A stretch of DNA of 64,000 nucleotides from JBFWWP01 sp050246115 (GTDB lineage Bacteria; Planctomycetota; UBA8108; UBA1146; JAJFFE01). Below the pieces are notes generated by a model. The model ran no database searches and was not told the origin of the DNA. It saw only the letters and a list, made by a program, of their open reading frames with translations. The position numbers were made by a program, and so were the translations under genes. Below are positions 25,498 to 32,133 of the stretch, one piece after another. Each line of letters starts with the position of its first letter. Position 1 is the stretch's first letter. The DNA lies in the NCBI GenBank assembly GCA_050246115.1, contig JBFWWP010000004.1, forward strand, positions 1 to 64,000, written 5' to 3'.

Positions 25498-27261
25498 GTG
25501 ACCGAAGCGCCGCCCCCTCCGCCGTCCGCCGAGCGTACGCCGGCCGAGATCCTGAAAGCGATCCCGCAACCCACCGACGCCCGGCCCGCAGCGCAATTGC
25601 TCGGGGATGTGACCGTGGAACGTCGCCTCCTCGAAGACTTCCGCCCCTTCCCAGAGTGTCTCGAAGCGCGCCTGTCGCGGGAGTATTGGCGAACGCAGGG
25701 ACTGCGCCCCTTCGTCGAAGGCGCCGTGCCGTACCTGATCCACAACAACGGCTGGGCCGCGGAGTCGGCGGCCGAAGTGTTGTTCGCGCGATGCACCGAG
25801 GGCGCGGCACCAGAACTCATCGGGGTGCTCGAACTTGGTGCGGGGCTCGGACTCCACGCACGGCACTTCTTGGATCACTTCCGCTCGTTGAGTCGCAAGG
25901 CCGGCCTCGACCTGTACGAAAGGTTGCGCTACTACGTCACGGACCTGTCGCGCCAGACCATCGCGAGTTGGCACGATCGGCGCTTGTTCGCCGAGCACGA
26001 GGCCCACGTGGTGCTCGCAGAATGCGATGCGTCTCACCCTGGCACGTTGAAGACAGCGCACGGCGACTCGATTGAACTCCCCAAGCTTCATGCGATCCAT
26101 GCCAACTACCTGCTCGACTCGTTGCCGACGACAGTGATCCGGCCGAGCAAGAGCGAGTCGGCCGCGGAGCAGCTCTGTGTTCGCACATACATCGCGAACG
26201 AGGTTCCGGCAACCGTGTGGCGCAGCGTCGGCCTGCGTCTCGAAGAGGTCATCCAGGAGGTCGCGAGCGCTCGACCGGATGGGCTCGCGCGGCTGCTCCC
26301 GCTCCTCCCGTACCTCGAGTTCGAAGTTGCGTTCTTGCCGATCGGTCTGGACGGCCGCCGCTACGTGTCCGAGATTCTCGCGTCCCCGCTGTCGGATCGA
26401 CGTGTGCTGAACTTCGGCGCCCTCGACTGCGTCGCAGCGTGCCTCGACCTCCTCGCACCCCAGGGCTACATCCTCGTGAACGACTTCGGTCCTGCGGTCC
26501 CCGAGACCGTGGGCGATCTCTCCTACGTAAGCCGCTTCGGTCGCTCGATCGCTGCGAGCCTCAACTTCCCGTTCCTGGAGGAGTTCATCCGGGAGCTCGG
26601 CGGCATCGTCGTGCAGCCCCAGATCGCGCAGCCGCGCAGCGTTCAGTCGCGCCTCATTGGGCGATCACTCGGGGAGCAGACGACAAGCACTTTTCGCAGG
26701 GTGTACGAGAACGCGAGCGCCTTTGAGGCCGATCGTCTGGGCACGGAGGCCATCCAGCACATCCACGCCGGCCGCCTCGGACTCGCGCTCGACTGCTTTC
26801 GCGAGTCCCTCGAACTGTGCCCACAAGACTGGAACCTACTCGGTCAGGCAGCGCAGTTCTTGACCCAGCAGCTTCACCGACCCAGCGAGGCCCTCGAACT
26901 CGCGCGGCGCGCTCTCGCCCTGAACCCGTGGTACAGCAGCTTCCTGTGGAACACCTTCGGCAACTGTCTGTTCTTTCAGGGAGCGCAGCCCGTGGCCCAC
27001 GGCGCCTACGAGCGCGCCCTCGCCCTCAACCCAACGGACGCGCAGACCTGGCTGAATCTCGCCTACTCGCTGGCCGAGCGCGGTGATCACGGCCAAGCCC
27101 TCACCGCCATCGCACGCGGCCTCGAGCACGATCACGATGGCCGCTTCGACGAAGCGCTGCTCAACAAGCAGCGCCAGGTCTTGGCCGCGATCGACGCAGA
27201 ACGAGCTGCACTCCGCGGGCGTGAGAACCGACGCCACGAGCTGTTCTCGCACGCGCGTTGA
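25498..27261 (+). CDS. MidA-like SAM methyltransferase with C-terminal TPR repeats
   Basis: GTG 25498 with GAGGAAGG upstream gives 587 residues. Residues about 90-370 look like the MidA/NDUFAF7 (Methyltransf_28) family: GVLELGAGLGLHARHF as the SAM loop, YYVTDLSRQTI, IHANYLLDSLPT, and LLAPQGYILVNDFG. Residues about 400-560 are TPR repeats (GRLGLALDCFRESLELCPQD; AHGAYERALALNPTDAQTWL). It probably methylates a protein docked by the TPRs, but the target is unknown. It lies between the PAAR gene (187 nt, divergent) and the DUF486 gene. Its last 84 nt (end at 27261) lie inside a 162-nt segment that is repeated at 30414. Confidence 0.78.
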   Translation: MTEAPPPPPSAERTPAEILKAIPQPTDARPAAQLLGDVTVERRLLEDFRPFPECLEARLSREYWRTQGLRPFVEGAVPYLIHNNGWAAESAAEVLFARCTEGAAPELIGVLELGAGLGLHARHFLDHFRSLSRKAGLDLYERLRYYVTDLSRQTIASWHDRRLFAEHEAHVVLAECDASHPGTLKTAHGDSIELPKLHAIHANYLLDSLPTTVIRPSKSESAAEQLCVRTYIANEVPATVWRSVGLRLEEVIQEVASARPDGLARLLPLLPYLEFEVAFLPIGLDGRRYVSEILASPLSDRRVLNFGALDCVAACLDLLAPQGYILVNDFGPAVPETVGDLSYVSRFGRSIAASLNFPFLEEFIRELGGIVVQPQIAQPRSVQSRLIGRSLGEQTTSTFRRVYENASAFEADRLGTEAIQHIHAGRLGLALDCFRESLELCPQDWNLLGQAAQFLTQQLHRPSEALELARRALALNPWYSSFLWNTFGNCLFFQGAQPVAHGAYERALALNPTDAQTWLNLAYSLAERGDHGQALTAIARGLEHDHDGRFDEALLNKQRQVLAAIDAERAALRGRENRRHELFSHAR

Positions 27262-27339
27262 ACGACAGAGCGTGGGACGGCGGCGAGCACACGCACCCCG
27301 CTCGGAACGCGGCCGCTAGCCCCGGGCGGCCTGCCCGCG
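27178..27339 (+). repeat. 162-bp direct repeat, left copy
   Basis: Matches 30414-30575 over 162 nt with four mismatches and no gaps. It covers the last codons of the MidA/TPR gene, the short spacer after it, and the last six codons (minus strand) of a gene like the DUF486 membrane protein. Confidence 0.92.
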
Positions 27340-27401
27340 AGAAATCGGAACGCCATTTCCGTTCCGTTGCATCGCTTTGCTCGTCAGGATTCCGCGCTGG
27401 G

Positions 27402-27450
27402 CTCGTACTCGTACTCAGCATCGCGGTACTCGTACTCGTACTCGATTCGA
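27402..27450 (-). repeat. hexanucleotide array D, inverted
   Basis: On the minus strand it reads three GAGTAC units, CGCGATGCT, then two more hexamers, the same architecture as one unit of array B near 15 kb with a changed 9-nt spacer. It sits inside the putative island just right of the left 162-bp repeat. Confidence 0.8.
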
Positions 27451-27664
27451 TTCTCCGATACCGCGCTGTTTCGTTGGATCAGTCGACAAGCCCCAACATC
27501 GATACGATTCGTTTCAAGTCAGATTTGCCAAGGTAGTTCAGGTGGTTCGCATCATCAGCAACTGCATCGCAGACATGCAGCACATCGTGAACTGACGCGC
27601 AATCGAGACGATGAACGTCGAGTCGCTCATGGTCGAAGATTGGTTCAGTCGTCAGCGATCCTTT

Positions 27665-27708
27665 CGAGTACGAGTACGAGTACCGTTGCACTAAGTACGA
27701 GTACGACT
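27665..27708 (+). repeat. hexanucleotide array E
   Basis: Two short runs of GAGTAC hexamers separated by a 12-nt non-repeat segment, opposite in orientation to array D 215 nt to the left. It ends about 70 nt before the stop codon of the leftward FG-GAP/dockerin gene, repeating the arrangement seen with array C. Confidence 0.78.
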
Positions 27709-27779
27709 ATCCTGACGAACAGTGCATCCGTGGCTGTCGCCAGAGCCGGTCGCCGTACTTTGTACCGAGTCTCTCGCAT

Positions 27780-29987
27780 CTATGGGCATGACAGCGCGTC
27801 GCAGCCAAGCGCATCGGGTGTCGGATCGGACCCGCACATCGTTGGCCCAGGGAGCGTCGGCAGAGCACCACTCGTGAAGAGCGCGTTCAGCGTGTGAATC
27901 GGATCGGCGATGTTTATCGCCCCATCGTCATTGCTGTCGGCGGCGTCCGCGCACGCTGGCGCCGGCGCACTGGTGCCGAACAGGTGGGACAGCGTGAACA
28001 CCGCGTCCGCGAGGTTGAAGGTTGCGTCGCCGTTCGCGTCCCCGCGTCGGAACTGCGCGGGCGTGGCGAGATAGATGTGAACCGCTTCGCGGGCACCGAC
28101 CGCGAGGTCATCGAGCCCGTCTCCGTTCAGGTCGCCGGCGGCTATAGAGAGTCCGAGTTGATACGCGGGTGCTGGACCAAAGTCGCTCCAGGCAGCGTTG
28201 GGACCTAGGCCTGTTGGTCCACCGAGGAAGCACCAAACCGCGCCCGAGTTGTCAGCCAGATTCCGATCCGCGGCGATCACGTCGGTGAAGCCATCCCCGT
28301 TCACGTCGGCGAAGCTCAAGTTCTGCCCGGGCCCCGTCCACGCTGGCGTGGTGGCGAGGCCGCTCGAGGAACCCAGGTAGACGAAGGTACCCACGAAACC
28401 CGAAACGCCGACATCCAAGAAACCGTCACCGTTCACGTCGCCGCCCCCGACGACGGCGAGCCCGAAGGCACTGACTCCGGGTGGCGGATCGACGAACCAT
28501 GCCGGCGTGCTTTGCAGTCCGGACGCTGATCCGAGATGGAGGTAGACGCGACCAAGGTCATTGAAGATGTCGGGAAACAAGTAGTCCGCAACCAGCAGAT
28601 CATCGTACCCGTCGCCGTTCTGGTCACCCGCGCCGGCCAATGCAAAGGCGAGCCTTGACTGATTCGCATTCAGCAACGAGTAGTTTGGTGTGGCCTCGGG
28701 ACCGCTCGGGGAACCGTGGTACACATGAAATGCTCCACCAATGCCCTGATCCGGTGCGCCGATCGCAATGTCGCCAAATCCGTCGCCATTCACGTCCCCC
28801 GCCGCTGCGAGACTGTCGCCGAAGCGCGCGCCGGGCTCACTTCCCGTAGCCGACCAGATCTCCGCTGAACCTAGACCTTGAGGCCCGCCAGGAAACACGA
28901 ACACCTCCCCGGCCCACTGGAGCGGTGGAGGGGGGCCGTTCCGCTGGATCAGGAGGTCCGGAATGGAGTCCCCGTTGGTGTCGCCAGCAGACGCGACGCC
29001 CGTTCCGAACCATGCATTGCTCGCCTGGCCCGGCTGCATCCAACCTGAAGGATCGGTCAGTCCGAAGGCAGACCCAAAATACACAGAAACCCGCCCCGCC
29101 CAGGTGAGCGCACCGACGTCGTACCCCGCCTCACCCACCGCAAGGTCATCATAATCATCGTCGTTCGCGCGGAGCGTCGCCAGCGTGTAACCAATCCCCG
29201 TCAGCGACTGGTCCGACAGCAGAATCGCGCTCGGAACGTTCGCGAGCGGATCGATCCAGATCGGGAAGACGGCTCCATTGGTGTCGACGTGAATCACGAG
29301 AGAGTCGCCCTCGATGCCCATGCCCGCAGGCAGTTCGCGCCCCAGAGCGTCCCAAACCGCGAGGCCCGAGAAGCAAAGCGCCACCCGCTCGGACCCGTCC
29401 AGGAACTCGATTCCTCCCCGAGGGTCCTGACGGAGGCGGAGACCACTTCGCACGGCGATCTCGAGCCGCAGACTCCCACTCGGCCGCCCGCCCGGCGGTC
29501 GATGCACCAGCCACTCCAGGCGCACACCGTCCTCAGCGATCTCGATCCACTCGGTCAGCCCGTCGCGCTCGAGCGTCACCCGTGTACCCTCGGCGCTTGC
29601 GCGAGCTGGCCCGACGGCGAACGACTCGCTGGAATCACACACTCGAGTGGTCTCGAGCCGACAAACCCACGGCGACCCAGCCCCGGGGGTTCTCGCCAAG
29701 TCCAACCCACCGGCAGCAACCCGCACCGCGAGCCCTTGAGTCCGATGCCACCCATGCCACGCGCCGCCGGCAGGCGCCTCACGGAAGCTCCGAGACTCTG
29801 CTGACGGTACCGCTAGGTCCGGAGTCAAGCCCACCGCGGCCTCGGCTGGTCTCACGCCGCCGTCCACCGCGATCACCTTCGGAGGCAGGAACAGCTCGTC
29901 TCCGTAGAGTCCATCGGAACCAACCGATCCCGCAACCAACAGCCCGATGCCCACGATTCCAAGTATGACTCTTCGTACACCCTCCAC
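27780..29987 (-). CDS. secreted FG-GAP (integrin-alpha-like) repeat protein with dockerin-like tail
   Basis: The start is GTG 29987: AAAGGAGG lies 6-7 nt upstream and the first residues form a signal peptide (VILGIVGIGLLVAGSVG). The 735-residue product has a beta-rich N-terminal half and then about seven FG-GAP repeats (for example GDTNGDSIPDLLI, GDVNGDGFGDIAIGAPD, GDQNGDGYDDLLVA, GDLNGDGLDDLAVG), which build a calcium-binding beta-propeller. The C-terminus is the EF-hand pair (DANGDATFNLADAV; DSNDDGAINIADPI) and CGSDPT...C...CP tail. It is likely cell-surface or secreted, and used for adhesion or display. It lies inside the repeat-bounded block and follows the orphan dockerin piece by 13 nt. 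Confidence 0.88.
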   Translation of the reverse strand: MEGVRRVILGIVGIGLLVAGSVGSDGLYGDELFLPPKVIAVDGGVRPAEAAVGLTPDLAVPSAESRSFREAPAGGAWHGWHRTQGLAVRVAAGGLDLARTPGAGSPWVCRLETTRVCDSSESFAVGPARASAEGTRVTLERDGLTEWIEIAEDGVRLEWLVHRPPGGRPSGSLRLEIAVRSGLRLRQDPRGGIEFLDGSERVALCFSGLAVWDALGRELPAGMGIEGDSLVIHVDTNGAVFPIWIDPLANVPSAILLSDQSLTGIGYTLATLRANDDDYDDLAVGEAGYDVGALTWAGRVSVYFGSAFGLTDPSGWMQPGQASNAWFGTGVASAGDTNGDSIPDLLIQRNGPPPPLQWAGEVFVFPGGPQGLGSAEIWSATGSEPGARFGDSLAAAGDVNGDGFGDIAIGAPDQGIGGAFHVYHGSPSGPEATPNYSLLNANQSRLAFALAGAGDQNGDGYDDLLVADYLFPDIFNDLGRVYLHLGSASGLQSTPAWFVDPPPGVSAFGLAVVGGGDVNGDGFLDVGVSGFVGTFVYLGSSSGLATTPAWTGPGQNLSFADVNGDGFTDVIAADRNLADNSGAVWCFLGGPTGLGPNAAWSDFGPAPAYQLGLSIAAGDLNGDGLDDLAVGAREAVHIYLATPAQFRRGDANGDATFNLADAVFTLSHLFGTSAPAPACADAADSNDDGAINIADPIHTLNALFTSGALPTLPGPTMCGSDPTPDALGCDALSCP

Positions 29988-30000
29988 CGCGAGCCTCCTT

Positions 30001-30336
30001 TCAGGGACACACCTGGCCGTTACCCACGCAGAACGGGAGCACATCCATCGTCGGGTCCCGACCGCAGGCCGGGAACGGGTCCGGGAGAGCGGCCGTTGGA
30101 TTGCTCAAGTGAGCGAGCAGGTGCGAAGCATCAGCGCCGTCGACGAGACCGTCGTCGTTGACGTCCGCGGCATCCGGGCAGGAAGCTGTCGCGTTGCCTT
30201 TGACGATGTTCTCGAGCAGGGTGTAGTCCGCGGAGTCCACCACTCCATTCAGGTCCACGTCCCCCCGAATGAATGTGTCGGCGGTGTCGAACAACACCTG
30301 CAGCTTGCGTTGCGCCACCCTTAGGAGTCTAGCCAA
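30001..30336 (-). pseudogene. orphan dockerin-like module, probable 3' remnant
   Basis: A 111-residue frame made almost only of the EF-hand pair (DVDLNGVVDSADYT; DVNDDGLVDGADAS) and the CGRDPT...C...CP tail. There is no signal peptide, and the TTG start has no convincing ribosome-binding site. All seven relatives in the window carry this module at the end of a larger exported protein, so I read it as the 3' end of a gene whose 5' part was lost at the right edge of the block (78 nt from the repeat). Its stop lies 13 nt before the start of the FG-GAP gene. It could still be translated as a small protein from an unrecognised start. Confidence 0.5.
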
Positions 30337-30413
30337 ACACGGCTAGGAAGTCGAGTTCCCGCTCCGGCTGGCAGTGTCCAGGACACTACCCTCCGGCTTT
30401 GGCGGAGAGCACG

Positions 30414-30575
30414 GTCTTGGCCGCGATCGACGCAGAACGAGCTGCACTCCGCGAGCGCGAAAACCGACGCCACCAGCTGTTCTCGCACGCGCGTTGAACG
30501 ACAGAGCGTGGGACGGCGGCGAGCACACGCACCCCGCTCGGAACGCGGCCGCTAGCCCCGGGCGGCCTGCCCGCG
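30414..30575 (+). repeat. 162-bp direct repeat, right copy
   Basis: The second copy of 27178-27339. Here the MidA/TPR tail codons (up to the TGA near 30497) have no gene body in front of them, while the DUF486 gene reads out of the repeat intact. Confidence 0.92.
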
Positions 30576-30908
30576 GAAGATGAAGAACACCGCGCCACAC
30601 AGGCAGAGCGCTGCCCAGAGAAAGTCGAGCCGCAGCGGTTGCTTCATGTAGACGATCGAGAACGGAACGAACACCGCCAGAGTGATGACTTCCTGAGTGA
30701 TCTTCAGCTGCGGCAGCGAGAACACCGTGTAGCCGATGCGATTCGCGGGCACCTGGAGCAGGTACTCGAAGAAGGCGATGCTCCAGCTGATGAGCGCGGC
30801 AATCCACCAAGGGCGGTGGTTGAGTTCCTTCAAGTGGGCGTACCACGCGAATGTCATGAACACATTCGACCCCACCAGCAACAAGATCGTTCGAGCCTCG
30901 ACCGTCAT
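30552..30908 (-). CDS. DUF486/DMT-family small membrane protein
   Basis: A 118-residue protein with four transmembrane segments (about 6-24, 35-53, 66-86 and 95-112). The sequence (FMTFAWYAHLK, WSIAFFEYLLQVPANRIGY, FSLPQLKITQEVITL) is typical of the DUF486 group of drug/metabolite-transporter-like proteins, which are this length and whose substrate is unknown. The last six codons (GQAARG) lie in the 162-bp repeat. The start ATG has a short GGGAGGGGAG just upstream, a good Shine-Dalgarno site. Confidence 0.85.
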   Translation of the reverse strand: MTVEARTILLLVGSNVFMTFAWYAHLKELNHRPWWIAALISWSIAFFEYLLQVPANRIGYTVFSLPQLKITQEVITLAVFVPFSIVYMKQPLRLDFLWAALCLCGAVFFIFRGQAARG

Positions 30909-31101
30909 GACTCCCCTCCCGCTCCTCGTTCAACGCCGCCACAGTAGGTCGCGACCCTGGGACGCACGATACCGGACTCGGCTGCACCAAGGATAGGGGT
31001 GGATCTCCTGCGGCCCACGCCACGCAGGCCCCAGGTGTTGCGGGGTTCTCGATGTCGGTGAAGAGCTCTGGGCAACCCTCAACCACGGTGACGAGCGTCC
31101 G

Positions 31102-31308
31102 TCAGAAAACGCCTTGCCCTCCTACGAACTTCCAGTTCTCGAACTCCAGCAGCCAACCGTCAACGGATTGCAGCATGACAGAGAAAGTGCCGGCGAGTTT
31201 CTCGTCGGAGACGCGCACACTGAAGTAGTCGGTGCTGGCTTCGATCGGATCGTGGATCGTGTACTGTTCTCGCATTGCGACCACTCGGCGCAAGATCTCA
31301 CTCCACAT
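31102..31308 (-). CDS. short hypothetical protein, possibly a C-terminal fragment
   Basis: A 68-residue frame from ATG 31308 that ends DGWLLEFENWKFVGGQGVF. Composition is protein-like and mixed alpha/beta. The same frame stays open without ATG, GTG or TTG up to the TGA at 31435, which is the stop codon of the DUF3540-like gene, and the intervening codons (such as RDPDDEHIRSNFLSLQARWP) also look like real protein. So it may be the end of a larger gene that lost its start, or be reached by another mechanism. No family recognised. It lies in the spike locus, downstream of the DUF3540-like gene. Confidence 0.4.
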   Translation of the reverse strand: MWSEILRRVVAMREQYTIHDPIEASTDYFSVRVSDEKLAGTFSVMLQSVDGWLLEFENWKFVGGQGVF

Positions 31309-31434
31309 CTCTGGCCACCTTGCTTGGAGGCTGAGGAAGTTGCTCCGGATGTGTTCGTCGTCCGGGTCGCGAAGAGGGGCCAGGGTGGGTTGGCTACAGA
31401 TCGGGTCCGTCTTGCCCCTGCCGACGGCGGCAGG

Positions 31435-31920
31435 TCAAGACGAGGACGAGGCCGGTCCGTCGGGCGGCTCGGGGAGGGCCTCGGTCTCGGCTGAGTTCTC
31501 GTCGTGATAGCCCGTGCGATCGAGGCAGTTGAGGTTCACGTAGTCGCCGTCGATGAAGGTCTGCTGAGCAGAGCGCAGCCGGATCTCATCGTCGGAGGTC
31601 ACGGCGACCGGGCCTCCCGCTCGTAGACTCACCGACTCCTTCGTCTCGAGTTCGAAGCTGCGACAGCGCACCGCGATCGCTTCGGTCGAGTCGATTTCGA
31701 GCTTCGCGCCGCGCAGCCGGAGGACCGGTCCCGATTCCGTGAGCACGATGCTGACTTCGAGTTCGCCGCTGGCGGAACGTACCTCGATTCGCTCTTCACC
31801 ACCGTGGACGGACAGGTCGAGCGAGCGACCCGAAGGCAGGATCCGCCGCTGTGAGTCTCCATCGCCCGGTAGCAGCGGTTCCGGTGGTGGCTTGGGTCGA
31901 TCTCCTGGCATCGGCATCAT
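31435..31920 (-). CDS. DUF3540-like spike-locus accessory protein
   Basis: ATG 31920 with GAGGAGAA 5-7 nt upstream gives 161 residues. The core from ILPSGRSLDLSVHGGEERIE through VSIVLTESGPVLRLRGAKLE to IDGDYVNLNC is a run of short beta strands, matching the small beta-rich proteins (DUF3540-type) found with VgrG, PAAR, DUF2169 and pentapeptide genes in type VI-like loci. These are probably structural extensions or adaptors of the spike; direct function is unknown. The C-terminus is Pro/Ser/Glu-rich. It is the last clear gene of the run that starts with DUF2169. Confidence 0.65.
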   Translation of the reverse strand: MMPMPGDRPKPPPEPLLPGDGDSQRRILPSGRSLDLSVHGGEERIEVRSASGELEVSIVLTESGPVLRLRGAKLEIDSTEAIAVRCRSFELETKESVSLRAGGPVAVTSDDEIRLRSAQQTFIDGDYVNLNCLDRTGYHDENSAETEALPEPPDGPASSSS

Positions 31921-32133
31921 CGGGTTCTCCTCGACGAGGACTCTAGCGGGCATCGGGGTCTCGAGGCCAGAGAAAGGAGCCCGGCTCCGTGCGAGCGGCC
32001 ACTCCCGGCGCGACCGACTCACGATGCGCCTCACTGCCAAAACGGACGAACGGCGCCCTAGACCCGAATCCAGCGCAAGCCGCGATCGCTTCACCCAAAG
32101 TCTAGGTCTAGGTCTAGAGGCCTGGATTGCGGG

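Larger units (their letters stand above)
27340..30413. mobile_element. 3.07-kb block bounded by 162-bp direct repeats (putative inserted island)
   Basis: The block starts where the left repeat ends and stops where the right repeat begins. It contains two GAGTAC arrays, the FG-GAP/dockerin gene and an orphan dockerin piece. The left repeat has an intact MidA/TPR gene and only the tail of a DUF486 gene; the right has an intact DUF486 gene and only the tail of the MidA/TPR gene. Removing the block and one repeat copy restores two convergent genes, so it looks like an insertion that duplicated its target, or a Campbell-type integration. No integrase or transposase is present inside. Confidence 0.65.

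Noticed and set aside
30343..31086. A 247-residue leftward frame between the orphan dockerin and DUF3540-like genes
   Set aside because: It overlaps the DUF486 gene on the same strand in another frame and its C-terminal part only repeats the shadow reading of the 162-bp repeat.
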